DNA of 64,000 nt from Ascaris suum (Eukaryota; Nematoda; Chromadorea; Rhabditida; Ascarididae): contig CM024187.1 in assembly GCA_013433145.1 (NCBI GenBank), positions 21,048,826 to 21,112,825 on the forward strand, written 5' to 3'. The translations under genes were made by a program, and so were the position numbers. Below the pieces are notes generated by a model, which made no database searches, was not told where the DNA came from, and saw nothing but the letters and a program-made list of their open reading frames with translations. This document shows, one piece after another, positions 1 through 42,557 of the stretch; the first letter of the stretch is position 1; every line of letters begins with the position of its first letter.

Positions 1-725
1 GATGTTAGTATGAATTCTCGAAGAAATGTTACTCTTCCTACGTGAACATATTTCCCTATTACAGATTTATTGATTTTTCAATGAGACTATATCTTGCATT
101 CAACACTTTCTAATTTTCTTATTTTAGAAATCGTTCAGTTGATGTTTTGTAATCAAAAAAAAATGAACCACATCGACATAAAGTGTACTCAACAATGGTT
201 TATTGATTTTTTTTTCAAGGGTATTGTTGTTCATATTCACGAATGAACTTTCGTATACATATTTCTTCAAGATGCGTTTAATGTTGTATAGCTTAGCGCG
301 AAAAATAATTCACCTTAGACCGAAGATAATCCCCGTATTGAATTATATCGAGAATTTCCCTTACACATTCACATCATTGTGCTTATTTATTCGTCGAAAA
401 TCTTCAATAATGAACGATGTGATATTCAAGCGTTGAGAATTAAATATGAATTCAACAAATAGTGATGCTCCGAATGGCGCAATTAGTGATTCATTGCAGC
501 GTTTTCGTCAGCTTTTGGTTATGCCAACACATCAGATGTCCCATTTATGTGTTTGTTCGTCGAATGGCACATTGTTCTCTCTTAAAAGGTATTATTTCAT
601 TGCATCTTTGCCAACCGTTACTGTGTACTGCTCTGTCATCATAGATTTGCTTATCAGAATCGTTTTTGTTTTACGATGATATTCATCTTTTCCTCAATCT
701 TTTTCATCATATAATTTTTTGGAAA

Positions 726-745
726 GGGGGGGGGGGGGGGGGGGG
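726..745. repeat. Poly-G tract
   Basis: Twenty consecutive G residues. Similar runs on the plus strand are at 2863-2884, 13502-13515 and 33531-33548; C runs are at 23438-23455, 45475-45487 and about 62838-62847. Exact lengths are likely affected by sequencing. Confidence 0.9.
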
Positions 746-3700
746 AGGACACGAACAAAATCAACGAGAAGTAATGTGACACAAAAAAGCGCTCGTACAA
801 TCTTGAGCCAAGAATATCGTTGCAAAAGCGTTTAAGGAAATAGAGGGAAGCTAATAGCCTCGAGAAAAATAATGGATTATAAATTGCACAAGAAAGATCT
901 TTTCGTTGCTTTCACTCATTCTTCACAGTGTTTCGTTGGCGTCGATTGTGCTCATGTTTGAGATTTTTAGGGTCCAAGATCGTCTCGGTTTCCCATAGAC
1001 AAAGCATTCAAATCCTTTCAACGCTACCTCTTCTATCCTCTTGTTCCATTTTACAGCCTCCTTAAGAGATAGGAGCAGATTTTCGTTTGCAAGGCCGTTT
1101 TTGTTGTGGTAATTTTTTTAATGAGCGGATTAGCGTCAAGATTTCGCTCGATTTGTATCAAACAGAGTTCGCATTTCACCTTTCCATAGTTTTCCGTTTG
1201 CAACTGAAGTTCAGCTTTGACCAGGCTGGTTATCATATTAGGTGCAGTTGTAATTGAGTGCCTTTGGTCTATATCTTTCATTATGTGCATCTTTTCAGAA
1301 GTGGCTACAAGTGGATCGTCATATCGCGTGGATTGTTTAAATATTGAGCGATTGTTCAGCCACGTGACTAGATAACTGATGGGCAAGAAGTCCTGCAAGG
1401 CTTCTGGACATAATGGCCTTCAAAGTGTTATTGCTGCGCAAGTTCTATTGTAAAGAACACTAATATCCCCGAAACCTGTCCTCGGCCTACTTGTATGAAT
1501 TGATATACCCCATAGGTAGGCTTGCAGTAAAGATTTTCTGATGAGTGAGGAATCAAAACTGGTGTGGCCAGAACTTGGTGATAGCATAGTCGTAATTCAG
1601 GTCTCACATAGCCTCACAGTTTGCTCAAGATCTTGAATATTCGTGACAACACAGGCAAATGTTGGACTAAACACCGCAAAATTTTTCATCTCTTATTTCC
1701 GTCTGATCTTTTATAATTCTTTAACATAGTAGTCTTATTTTTCGAACGTTTCATTATTTGGTTGAAGGAGTCCGTTTGATATTGCTCCTGGGGGTCGCCA
1801 GTTCCTCTTTCTGCGGTTTTTGCTTGCAAATCGAAATGTGCCGTTTCCTGATTTTGAGATTTTCTCGTTGCAGCCGACATTCACTTTCAACTGAGTATCT
1901 TCGATCGATATTTTTTTGCCGTTTTTTTTTAAATGGTCGGTCGTTTTAAATGGAAATTCTATTTTGCCCTGATAGATATTTTTGAAATAAAATACGATTT
2001 AAACCTAGTATCGGTTGCATGTCATCATCATTATTCGATGACGGACCGAAGGAAATCTTGCTCCATCACAATCAAAGTTTTCGTATGTGCTGTCAGTGAA
2101 ATAACCTGTTTTTTTAATATTCTTGCATAGTATAAGCCTTGTTTAATTAGCTATTGCGAACTTGCATTTAGCTATTGCGAACGAGGTCCTGGAGAAGATA
2201 GGAATGGGAAGGAGGCTAGAAAGGGCGAACATAACCATAACTTTTAATTTGGAGACTAAGGCAAGACGACGACGACCTCTTCGCAAAAAAAGAAGTGTGT
2301 GTTGATTAAATCATTTGCCACATTCGATTGAACAGATATGTTAGTTGTTTTATTCCTCTCAACCTTCAAGAGAAGATCATGCATTCAAACAAATTCCTCG
2401 CTCCCTGTCTTCCTTCTATCCTCTCTCTGTTCCCTCAACAACGAGAACACCTTATTTTTTTGCGGATGTTTGAAAGAAATGGATCTCATGCTCAAATAGT
2501 TTGCTTTTTTAAGGACCATCTCGCATTAAATTTTTGAGTCGTTTTTGAGATCAGAAATTTTTCCAGTACGTTGGTCAAAATCGATAATCAACATTGGCAA
2601 TTTACCTGGAATTAAATGAAGTAAAAAAAAAACTAGTAAAGTGTAATAGTGCGAGGGATGGGATAAAACTATTGCTTTGCTTATCTATGAAATTGCCAGG
2701 TTGTTTCCAACCGTTTCTTTCCAAACAAATTCAGGTGTTCTTTTTACTTGTGTATTTCGGTGATATGGGTTTGGCAGTTTTAAATTGCTAGAATAATTTC
2801 TTCAAGACATTTTTTGATCAGGGTAATGAGCATCATTCTCCGATTTCATTGGTGTGGTGTGTGGGGGGGGGGGGGGGGGGGGGGCGGGTGTTCTATTTGA
2901 GCAGATACGGTAGGTGATTTAATGCTTGTTATGGTATCATGTCGACGTTTTGTAATGATTTGAAGACAAATCTTTATTCTCACAAAGATTATGGGCCGTT
3001 CATGCCAGTATAATGCTTAAATAATCGGCTTAGAAAGAAAAAAGAAAAAAAAAAAAACTAATGCTGATTGCTTTAGGAAGCGTTTCGGTTGATTTGGGTT
3101 CTAATTAAATTTCATAATTATTAGACTTTATGGGACGTTTATTTGTATGTGGATCATAGCAGAAAAAAAGATTCGATTAGCGTGTTCATTGAGGGTCGGG
3201 AGAAGTGGATTTCACCTCATCGCATTTTTTTTTAAAGCGTTTTTCCAATCAATCATTGAATTAATTGCTCTAGAGAGAAGAGTATAACGTTTATTAGATA
3301 TTTTTGGCATTTTCTCATTGAGCATTTTATCAAATATGTGATCATCATTAATGCTTCCTTATATTTCATTGTCTTCATCTTTGTATATTTTGATTATCGA
3401 TTGTCGTTGGTATCTGCAAATTTCATTGTTATACTTTTGTTATCGAATTTCCAAGTGAACTTATCAAACATTTTTTAAAAAATCTTGTCGATTATATTTT
3501 CGCTTTTGTTGATATGATTTGAGGGATAACTTGCAGCAAATTCCGCCAAATTATCATTTTAGAAGTTTGTAAATAATTCATAGTGTAGCTATCTGAAAGT
3601 GTTCATCTAGCTACAGAAATTATGGTAGTTTTAAGTGCTTTTTTTTCTATAATTAAAGCTTTACTTTACTAATATTTTTTTTTTGCTTTCATATAAGGCA

Positions 3701-4069
3701 GTAAAAGTAAAAAGAATATGAAATTCAAATAACTGAATGCATAGATTTCTGTTAGAAACTCAAAAACTTTCTCTGATTATCTCTGACATATTTGCACTCA
3801 TTTAAATTGAAGTATAAAATATTTTCGCTCATATAAGTTGAAATGATTGCTCTCATTTCCTCTTGCTTGTTGCAATTGCTGATAGGCTTGAAAGTGAGTC
3901 TTTCGTTGATAGTCGAGAATATTTGATTAAAACGCTATATTCTTTCCGTCACCGGCGTTGAGGTAACTTATTGTCCAATGTTAAATTAATTACTTGTTTT
4001 TTTTTTTCACTCATCGTTAAATGGCTGATAAATCCGATCAATTTGTTGTATTCACGCGATTTGCCGCTT

Positions 4070-4079
4070 ATTTTTGCAG
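4070..4079 (+). promoter_or_regulatory. Possible spliced-leader acceptor upstream of RSK
   Basis: A T-rich tract ending in TTTTTGCAG lies 91 nt upstream of the RSK start codon with no intervening good donor. In nematodes this is the usual form of a trans-splice acceptor. It could equally be the acceptor of a cis-spliced 5' UTR intron. Confidence 0.35.
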
Positions 4080-4170
4080 CATCTACGTTTATATGATGAA
4101 AGTAATTGAAAATTAAGGTGCGATAAAGAGGTGGACATCTGGCTTGGTAGTGAAATACTGAATGCGCACT

Positions 4171-25552
<21,382 letters not shown>

Positions 25553-28500
25553 CAACTGTGCATCGATATTCGATGTGTCACAATTCGTCAGGGCAGATGG
25601 CTCCACGGATTCCCCCAACCGGTCTGTTAGCAACGACAATCGCCCTCATGCTCACTTTTTACTTTGCTCTTCTAGCTGAATTCTCACCGTGATACTCGAT
25701 GTGTTGCATAATTTATTCGATTAATCTTTTTTTTCATTGATCCATAGTGCCAGCCATCATTTTCATCATTCGCAGCAGAGGCGTTTTAGTGATGAACGCT
25801 ACGAGGCTAACGTTTATTCAATTTACGATTCGTTGCAAAATCGTTCGTGTTAGTTACGTGCCAAACGCCAACGTTTCGAGGAATATTTCAGCGAGTTATT
25901 TAATTCAAAATTTCCGACATATTTCCTCGAGGAATGTCCGAACATTAATACAAGACAGCGGTTTACAAAGCCACTTATAGAACAATAATTCAAAACACAT
26001 ATGTGCAGATTTGCAATTTTAATTTAATTCAGCGTTTGTCAAGTGTTTTTTTTTTGTTTGGTTGGCTTTAGCTATTGAGTTTCTATGTGATGTATTTTGA
26101 ACTGCATTCTCCGCATAATTTGTTACAGATATCTCAGGCAAAACTGATTCTCATGATGCACCCCTTATTGTCAATTAAATATATGTAGATTGTTTAGTCA
26201 AGAAGAATGTTTTATTTAAGACATCTTTGTTTTCTTCTCTCTTTTTTTTTTTTTGCAGCTGAGTGGTGCCAGATATTATTCAATTTAAAATTCTCAGATA
26301 TTATTCGACTTGATTATGGATGGATTTGACTTTCTTTCGTATTTCTTAGTATATATTTATGGATATTATATACTGGCATCGCCTAGATTATTATGGGTTG
26401 TAGTTCATGCATTTTTGTTTCGTGTTATTTTTACACTCGTATATTATGATGATATTTGATTGAAACATTATGTGTGTAGTTTTGATGTGCTAGAATTGCG
26501 AATTGCTTAGGTAATTTATTCAGCGCTTTTAAACATTGGCAAATATTTTGCTAAATGATTGCATTTTTTTTAGCAGTTTGGTTGAATTAAAACGTTTTCT
26601 GTAAGGGGTGGTATACCTAAGCGAGATGGTTGATGCGCAAAAACGCTATTGGCTGGACTGTTTATGAGAGAAAGGAATTGGTCAGGTGCTTGAAATTATT
26701 TTTAAGCCAGCTGGGAGTATAGGGATGGTGACGTAAGCCAAGGTTGAGGTGTGAAAGTAAGTCGACGGTAAACTTGAAGGTAAATAAAGGGTAGCTTTTA
26801 TGAGGGCAAGGGAGAGGGAGACGTCAATAGAAGCCAGTGATCGTGCTAATATACAAACGCAAACTCGGCAAATGGGGTTTCGTCACGATATTGCTAATTC
26901 GATCATTGGCCAGTTGCTATGCGGTCGACCACTGCAAGTAACGTTTTTTTTTTTTTTTGATTTTTTGATTTTTCTGTTTTTTTTTTAGAAATGTGCCGTG
27001 ATGTCGTCGTGCATTTGATGGTTTTTTTTTTTTTAATTCATATGGTGGATTGTAAGGCATTTACACATATCAGTTTTTCACACGATATATTACAGTGCTT
27101 TTCTCAAGCATGATCTAGTCATTCAATATATTCTATCTATATCCAAAGAAATTTTAACTCTATTTTATCGGGCTATTTTATCTTCAGCTTAGCTGATTTC
27201 CTATTGAGATGCTGATCGAATTTTTTCTTTTGATGGAATTTATGTATATTCTTCATTTGGTTACTTCATTCGTGATTTAACGGGTATTTAGGCGCCAGAG
27301 TTTTTTTTTTTTTTTTTTTTTTTTAGTGGTCAGCATCTTCTCTGATGCTACATCGAGTAGCTCATTTTTTTTACTGGAATAAGAAGTGTTATCTATCTGC
27401 AGAGTATTTTTTGGTGTATCAAGAGAAAGCAGTCCATTCCGTATAACTGATGGTGTCTTAACTTAATCAGTTATACTGCATTTTAATTACTGTTTACCCT
27501 ATCGTTTTTCCAAGGGGAAGGGGGAGAGGTGGCATAGCGTTTACCAGCATCTCATTTGTGTAGAAGAAATTCGATTCAGTGAATGCTCGTTATGCAATGA
27601 ATATTTCATGCCGTTTTCGTCAGCTGTCATCTTGCTTTCATTTTGCATAATGTCATTATATTTGCGCGTGTGTTTTCTTGTTCGGCGCGCTATAAGCGTC
27701 GAAAAATGTTTTTCGATGACATTCCTCCCCTTGATGCATGCCGATATCCGCTACTTTCAATGGATAGATATCAAATTGCATACATGGCAATTCGACTTCT
27801 TTTAACGCCACTTCCGTTTGATTATTACTCTCATCATCTCCTCTCCCCTTGTCGAGATTTCTTGATGCGACACACTTTTATGCACTCTAAGAATATTTTT
27901 TGATGTTTTTCAAATGGGAATCTACGCTTATATATTGCATATGAAACGTTATTTTTGAGCAAGGCCAAAGTTTCAGCTGTGCACTGTCCGTTGTTTTTGT
28001 TTTTGTTTGTTCGTATTACTTTTTTGTGGGTTTTCACTTTTTATGCGCATTTTTTTTTTGTGATTTCAAGACCGTTTCCATTTGATAATGAAAAAAAAAA
28101 ACTTTTTTTTTGTGCAAATGTTATTGTTCCAGCATAATGGCGATTTCGACTCTTGTCGGAGCTGCTTCAATTTTTTGTCCCCACTTTTAATCCAATGGAA
28201 AGTGGGTTCATATTTTTTTGGTGGTTGATATTCTTTGCGTAGGCAAAACTTTTTGGTCGTTTCGAGTTAAAGATAGGAAGTTTTTGTTAGGCGCATTTGT
28301 CGCAAAGGTTGCGATTGCAGAAGCTTTCGGCTTTTTTTTTAAAATTTGTTTAGCTAGGCGTTCCCCATTACTGAGAACGCAGAATGTCAATGCATCTCCT
28401 CGTTAAACATCCTGCGAGCATTGTAGACGAAACGCTGAGTTGCACAGCAGCTGGAGACATTCAATGGTTATGTGCTCGACCTCACACTAAATTAATCAAT

Positions 28501-29008
28501 TCCGCAACGCCAATGGTTTGTATACAGAAACGTTGTAGCCCCTGAAAACGGCATAGGTGGCCGCCACAAAGATTTCATAATTATAGCAACTCGAATAGCG
28601 AAATGTTTCTTTCTTCCACCGCCATCATGCAGATGTCGTTGTTGCCGAGAAACGTTACCGGTCAAGTCCGATGAGGACGTCTCAAGGTGGGATCAGGACC
28701 ACGATGCAAGAAGCCACTCTGTGGGAAATTGAGAGTGCGTTGAAATTGCTTCGACGAAGTAGTTAAAGTTTTATTAGCAAAAACATTTACTTCCATGTAT
28801 TATTTGCCAAAAAAGCATGAAGTGATTGTTGAACGGTGGACGATGCAAACATTATCAGGGTTGACGCAATGGTAACATTGTCTATCCTCGACATCGCTGT
28901 ACTTTTGTCAAATTCATTGCATATCTCGTTAGCAATTTGATTTTGCACAGAATTCTTTCATTGCTCAGTCTACGCGATGCACCTCCGGCAAAGGACAAAT
29001 GAAAATCT
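25553..29008. other. Spacer between RSK and serine racemase
   Basis: No gene is assigned. A candidate polyadenylation hexamer ATTAAA for RSK lies at 26174-26179; no AATAAA is closer. T runs occur at 26943-26959 and 27301-27324. The open frames at 25747-25980, 27608-27903 and 28218-28406 have no recognisable domain. A somewhat GC-richer patch at about 28400-28740 holds nothing I can name. Confidence 0.5.
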
Positions 29009-29018
29009 CGTCTTACAG
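29009..29018 (+). promoter_or_regulatory. Probable spliced-leader acceptor of the serine racemase mRNA
   Basis: The sequence CGTCTTACAG ends 16 nt upstream of the ATG at 29035. A pyrimidine-rich acceptor this close to the start codon, with no upstream coding exon in frame, is typical of nematode trans-splicing. A short 5' UTR intron is the alternative. Confidence 0.5.
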
Positions 29019-29034
29019 GTGAGGAGGTCGTGTA

Positions 29035-32000
29035 ATGATGTCATTCAAGTTCGAAGATATTCTGACCGCATATGACCGAATTCGACCAATGGTGCATAAA
29101 ACACCGATCATGAGATCAAAATTTATTGATGAGCTTTCTGGCAAGAACGTCTTCTTCAAATGCGAACACCTACAGAAAACTGGCTCATTCAAAGCGCGAG
29201 GCGCTGCCAACGCGGTTTGGTATTACAAATTAGAGCTTTCTTTTCGTGTGGACCTTATTTTGTTTATTTTTTGAAATCCTATGAATATATGTTCAAAATA
29301 AATTGTCTTCACTAGTCGAATTTCCGTTAGTGTGTGTGTGTGTGTGTTTCGATTGGTTGGGCGTATGCAGCTTGTACGTTTGAATTTGGATGCGTTGAAC
29401 GGAATCAATCAAAGTTTTTCATGTTAAAGCTGTAAAATTCGGCAACTTCATCCGAAAATTGCTGAGTGACGTCGAAAATTCTGCGATATTCCGGTTGTTT
29501 TTTTTTTCGAACAATGGGATAATAATAGCTGTGAAGTTTTAAACTTATTTCCTATTGTAAAATTATTGCGGCTATTCGATTTGTACTCTTATGCATTTAT
29601 ATCTTTTTTAGTAGTTTTAAGCGTATTTTCTAAATCGGAATTGTAAGATTTTTACGAAAAAAGCTCTTCAGTGATAAAATGTTGAATTTTCAAGTGAATA
29701 ACGAAAAAAAATTGCAAATTTCAGATAAATATACTCATTGATGAGAAGAAAAGCGAATTCTCTGTGGTTGGTGAAGATTTTTTTTTTTTTAGATCATATC
29801 TTCAGTAGAAGTTTTGTGTGTTCAGGCGTCGTTCGTGTTCGATGTTTTTTTTTTTTTTTTTTTTTTTGCTTCTTGGTGATATTTATATGATTTCGATGTA
29901 ATGATTTGTGGAATCATTTAGGTGGAATGTAATTAATCAATGCTTTAAAGATGCAACCTCTTGAAGGAAGCACTCTTTCGAAATTCGATTGTTATTCCCA
30001 CTCATTTCTAAATTCTTTTTCTTATTTTTTTTTTTCACAGATGATTCACATTGAAATATAAATCAAGACACCTTGAGAACAAAAAAAATTTATCAGCGCT
30101 TAAAAAATGATTTGCTAACACTCTATCGTCCACCGTTTATTTCCCAAGCTATGACCCCTATCAAGTTAAGCCGTTGTCGCATCTGTTGACATTTTCGAAT
30201 TCTTGCATACCTGCAGTCGATATAGGTGAGCCTTGAAGCACACAGATTGGGAAGTTTTTTTTTTTTAACTTTCGATTTATGGCAGCTATTTCATATATGA
30301 GCAATCGAAGAAAGTATGTTGTTTCTGCAGATAACGCATAGCAGTGGTAATCATGGGCAAGCGCTTGCCTGGGCTGCAATGCAGTATGGTGTTCCATGCA
30401 CTGTGGTGGTGCCCAACGATGCGCCTTCATCTAAATTAGCCGCTATGCGAGCTTATGGTGCTACACTTGTTGAATGTGATCCCATTGAGAGGTGTGTTTA
30501 TGTTGTCAGTAAAGCCAGAAAATAGTGGCGGTTCAAGAGATTCAAACACGAGCTGATATTTTATTGGTTTTTTTCATCAGTCAGTGAAGCGATACCACTA
30601 ATCATTTTAACTAGTGAGCACTTGAAATGAATGTTGGGTTAGGAAGGATTTAAAGGCTAGGAGGACGGTGCACTGAGCTGCACGTTTGCCGACCGGAGTA
30701 GAGTATTTCTAGCAGCTGTCTTTGCGGAATGGATGGTTGAATTGTGCTACTGGATTCATTTTTAAATATGGTCTTATTTGCACTAAACTCCTATACTGGA
30801 CATTGAACATTTGATGCACATCGCGTCTGACTGCATTTTTGGACTAATGTTTTTAAAGTTGTCCGGCAGAAAGGAAGTGCTTAATCCTAAAAGCGGTTTT
30901 GAGTTCCCATATCAGTTGGAAAAATGCTTAGTTCAGTTTTTCAGCATGTTTTTATTAAACGTTTGTTGGTACTTCCCGAAGAATCTTGGTAGTTTATGTC
31001 AAGGATACTTCGAAATGCGTCTCGCTTACTTCGAAATAAACATTGCGATTTTGTTTTCTATTCATACTTTCAAATTATTTACCTTATTAATGATTTTTGA
31101 GGAATCTGGAGCGTTTCTTGGAAGCAGATTTTCGTAGCTTTTATAAACAAGGATAATTTCCACTTTAGTCCGGTCATAACCTTAAAGAACAATGTGCATT
31201 TATGAGAACTCTTTCATTTATTTCGGCTTTTTTTTTTCCAACTTGAGCAAAACATTCCCTATAAGGTGCATCGTTGGTGGATAATTCTATCTATATTCGG
31301 TGCTGTTCGATGATTTCTCAATAATTGTTGGAGTAACCCTTGATGAGGTTTTCTTTTGTTATGAATATATGTATATAAGGCAGAGGTTGATTGTAACCGA
31401 AGAAACATCTCAGAGGTATTATTCTATTGGTAGAAGCCCTTTTATTACCGATATTTCGATTCGTAAAGTGACTTGCAAAGCGGACTGCAAAAAATTGCTG
31501 ATCAGCAAACGAGCACGACTTTATATGCACTACTCAACAGGGCACCATGGATCCAAGCATAGCCTTATTTCTACAAAGGAAAGAAAAAAAAAAGAACCCG
31601 AATGCAACGGAATTTCCAAAAAAAGCTTCCCATAAAGAAAACAATTTAAAAATCATCGTCAATACATAAATGGTGTTGCAACAGGGATCTATGCAACTAA
31701 AGGAACCAGCGCACAATATATTGAGTTCCTTTTCTACCTCCTTATATCTTTCCAGATAGACGTCGTGTATTCGCTCAGTTAGATTCTTGTTGAAGAGGTG
31801 TTGTAGCACTAACGATGATATTGAATTAATCCTACGTTTATAGGTGAAAATTCTGTGAGGAGGTCTTATTATACTCGTAATCTATCGTATTTTGAATGCA
31901 TTTCTGTTCAGTTAAATTATGTATGCTTATATTCATGATGCCAGATAATGTATTCCAATGGAATTTGATGTTTATTTGCTAAATGCTGTTTTTTGCAGTT

Positions 32001-34674
32001 TGCGTTGAAGTACAAATTGAAAAGTCGGCAATAAAAAGGTATTTGTTTGATCTGTTTTGCGATATTTGTTTCATCATAGCTAGAGCTTTATTGCCTCACA
32101 GATTTATGTTCGAAGTTTATCGATATTCATCTGCGATATTCTTTAAGGAAGTCAACAGTCGCGAAATTATGTAGCGCTGCAGTCTATGAGTTCGTCGATC
32201 CACATGACGATTATCGCGTTATGGCTGGACAGGTGCGCCGAATTAAGCGGAATATCTCATTATTTAGAAAATTTCCATGCATAGGCAATTTTTCTTCTCG
32301 CCGAATTTCTTTTTTTTTTTTTTTATACAAATTATCACTACAGAAGGAGAGATTCATAAAATTTCTCGTAATAGAAAATTTGTGTTATATTTCCCTCATA
32401 ATATTCTTTAAAATTCGCCAGATTCATTTTTGACGAGCAAAACGAATTCAGTAGAATGCCATAAACTCATCCAACTTTAGAAGTAACCAAGTGATGCTAT
32501 CGGAGGTTGATTCTTTAGAGGTGGAGTTGCAGCTTAAACGAGAAGCTAGCAGTAGAGTTTCTGCAAAAACAATAAAGTTGCAGCCTTCATTCTTGTCTAC
32601 TACATTGATCTGCGACATCCGTTTCCCTCTCGTTTATATTCTTCTGGTCATCACATAGGTGAACATCAGTGAAATCATATTTGGATATTTGCAGGGCACA
32701 GTAGCAATGGAATTTCTCGAGCAAGTGCCTCATCTTGATGCTATCCTCATCCCGGTTGGTGGTGGAGGCCTTGTTTCGGGCATAGCTGTGGCCGTCGCAG
32801 AATTAAATCCGAAAATTAAAGGTTTTTTTTTTTCTGCACTTGTTTCTTTCATTTTGCCGATACCTTCTGGTTGGCTGTTAGATGAGCGTCCAATACCTGT
32901 GCACTCTTTACAAGTAAATACTATTGATAGATTTTTCGAACTGTTGGTTCTTCAGTGAAGAAAAGCAAGGTATCTCGAAGGGGCACAGGAATATCTTAAA
33001 ACTCCTCGTATAGTTGAATGTATGACTAGATAGGAAATCATGGCTTGCTTAAGTTGAGTTCTTTGAGAGTAAAAAGGTCAGCATGGTTGATTTGTTCGCT
33101 TCATGCTAGCTTTAACCTTTCGAATTAATGAAATTCTACATAGATACTTTTGTGTTGATATAAATCATGTTTGAGAGCCAATCTTTCTTCTATTTTTATG
33201 GCACTATTATGACAGTTCTAGTGAAACTGGGTGCTGTAATTTTGCAATTGTTCAGTCATATTCTTCTCAGCTCGAAAAAAAAAAACGCTGTTGAAGTTTT
33301 TTGCGTGGAACCGGAAGGTAAACGATTGGAGGATTCGCTGAAATCTGGTGAACGTCTTTGGGATCAAAATGCTGGCCCTATTGACACAATTGCTGATGGG
33401 ATTCGTGTTCTCCGAGTTGGAACCAAATGCTTTCCAGAAATAATGCGTTGCTGCGAGAGAACCGTCCTCACCGTGGTGAGTTGTTGCTAGCGGTAGACCT
33501 TCAAAAACTTCCCTTGTTCGGTTTTTTTTTGGGGGGGGGGGGGGGGGGAGGCAGGATGTGAACAGTAATTGCAACGTTTCAGGTACATTCATGAATCGGC
33601 TCTACCTTCTCTGGATTTTACAATGTGTTTCTACCGAAGTAGCAAAATTTGATTCATTTAGATTTGAAAGTCCTGTTCTGAGACTCTAGTTATGAAATAT
33701 GTTTCGCGGTGTATCATTGGTGAAGCGGACTTCCCGACTTTCTTTTGTGGCTAAATAACTTTTCTTGTTAACTGGCAGCTTAGAAGTGAAGTTCGATTGC
33801 GCAGTCCATTGCAGTTCCCTTATTATTTGTTGTCTTCTCTTAGACAGACTTCAATTAGTGGCAAACTGATGGAAGTTTCCGCATTACTTACATTTTTCAA
33901 ATAGTTTTATTGAGCCAGGAGTGACCAAACGTTTATTGTTTTGTTGAATATTTTATTTAAGGAATTACTTTGCTCAAATGCGAAAATACATGGGGAATAT
34001 GGCATATCTGAATTTGTTAGAGGTGGATATTCAGCTGAATGAATGATGCGGTTGCAGGATAACGAGGAGATTGTTCGCGCAATGGAGCTCATCTATTCTC
34101 GTCTAAAGGTCACACCATTCGTTTATTTTTTTACTCGATTCATTTTGCAGTATAGAATATATGTCAATAAAGAACTCGTTCTTTTCGTTTAAGGGTAATA
34201 TATATATAGAAAAATGTACTGTGTACTGTTTATGGTCAACTTCACGTAAGGATCGTTTGGAGAGTGATGGCCAACGTTTGCACATTGGGATGATTAAGAA
34301 TGGATGGATTGTGTCGTTTTTTTAGCGCACCAATTGAAATTAATCCACTATATCAGAGCAGATCGAGCAGTACAGAATATATGAAAATAAAGAACTATTG
34401 TTATTGACTATGAGCAATCACATTATTTTACTACAGTGATTAGGGAATTCAATAAAGGAGATATTATTGGTCTGATTCAATATTATCAAAAATAAGTCCT
34501 TATTTTATGAGAATCTAAATGGAATATATTTTGCAGCAAGTGATCGAGCCTACAGCGGCTGTAACATTAGCGGCATTGCTTAAATACGACGATCTTCTCT
34601 CATCTTATCAAAAAATTGGACTCATTTTATGTGGTGGCAATGTTGATCTGAAGTGTTTACCGTTTTCACGATAA
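29035..34674 (+). CDS. Serine racemase / serine dehydratase (PLP fold type II)
   Basis: PLP enzyme interconverting L- and D-serine and deaminating serine to pyruvate; cytosolic. Model exons: 29035-29214, 29725-29766, 30331-30493, 31999-32038, 32175-32232, 32695-32821, 33297-33475, 34058-34108, 34537-34674 (978 nt, 325 residues; human 340). KTGSFKARG supplies the Schiff-base Lys53. SSGNHGQ supplies the serine (Ser79) that marks racemases of this fold. PVGGGG is the phosphate-binding tetraglycine loop. TIADG, IEPTAAV and CGGNVDL are the later family blocks. Exon 2 (14 codons) rests on frame closure and position. The 40-nt fourth exon is uncertain: skipping it with a donor at 30492 is also in frame but loses about 14 residues that homologues have. 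The exon-7 acceptor is a weak TTGAAG. I recall C. elegans T01H8.2 as the orthologue beside rskn-1. Threonine dehydratase is less likely because of SSGNHG. Confidence 0.9.
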
Positions 34675-34764
34675 TAAATCACTCGTTGATTTTCATTCAC
34701 ATCACTCGACAAATTTTTTCATTCATATGTAAATCTATGAATAACTTTTTTCTGAACCAATAAA
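34673..34764 (+). terminator. Polyadenylation signals of serine racemase
   Basis: AATAAA occurs at 34673-34678, overlapping the TAA stop codon, and again at 34759-34764 in a T-rich context. The second is at a normal 3' UTR distance and is the likelier one. The 440 bp from there to the carboxypeptidase start carry no other gene I can see. Confidence 0.6.
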
Positions 34765-35204
34765 CCTTTATGAATTGCTATTATTGGTCAGATCTCAAAT
34801 AGGGTTATGCAAATGTTCTAGAATGAATCGATCCAACAGTAATCTGTGAGGGGAGATGTGAACACTAATGGAGTCGTTTTCACTGGGAGTAGGCATTCAT
34901 TTGGAAAGAAATTTTGCCACAAATTCATATCTATTCTTAATTAAGCTGCTTTGAGTGAGAAATTCTCATTTCTTCTCCTTATCACGATTTGTTTAATGTT
35001 TAGATTGACAGATCGTCTATAAAGAGGGTGAGTGCTGAGCAAAGGTAAACGAACAAAGTTTTTGTCAGTGAGGAAATACGCTAAGAGGTTTTTTATAAGG
35101 TAGACAAATGAGGAGTGTCAATGCTCTTGTGCCCTTAATGGCCGTGAGTTCGTCCCGTCGAACAGTACAAATAGGCGAACGTTTGAGTGTTGGTCAACGG
35201 TGTC

Positions 35205-42522
<7,318 letters not shown>

Positions 42523-42535
42523 ATATTAATGAAGT

Positions 42536-42557
42536 AATAAAGAGATTCTCTAATAAA
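42536..42557 (+). terminator. Polyadenylation signals of the carboxypeptidase
   Basis: AATAAA hexamers occur at 42536-42541 and 42552-42557, starting 14 and 30 nt after the TAG stop codon. This indicates a very short 3' UTR. Confidence 0.65.

Larger units (their letters stand above)
1..4170. other. Upstream region of RSK with no gene I can assign
   Basis: No family is recognisable here. The stretch is T-rich on the plus strand, with G runs at 726-745 and 2863-2884. Two minus-strand open stretches (1051-1419 and 1686-1880) and a plus-strand one at 446-600 have somewhat protein-like composition, but lack homology I can name or convincing splice sites. The frame at 1686-1880 starts with ATG and is rich in Gln, Lys and Thr. 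These could be exons of an unknown gene, element remnants or chance. Transcript data would decide. Confidence 0.4.

Noticed and set aside
1051..1419. Minus-strand 115-codon frame considered as a retroelement fragment
   Set aside because: No reverse transcriptase, protease or integrase motif is visible and the flanking frames are closed.
28655..28690. CCGATGAGGACGTC resembling a hammerhead ribozyme core
   Set aside because: The CUGANGA core is not met and no GAAA box or flanking stems were found.
30286..30330. A 28-nt serine racemase exon (30286-30313) that closes the frame before ITHSSGNHG
   Set aside because: It would leave an intron of only 17 nt. The 42-nt exon at 29725-29766 also closes the frame, sits behind a TTTCAG acceptor and gives the expected length.
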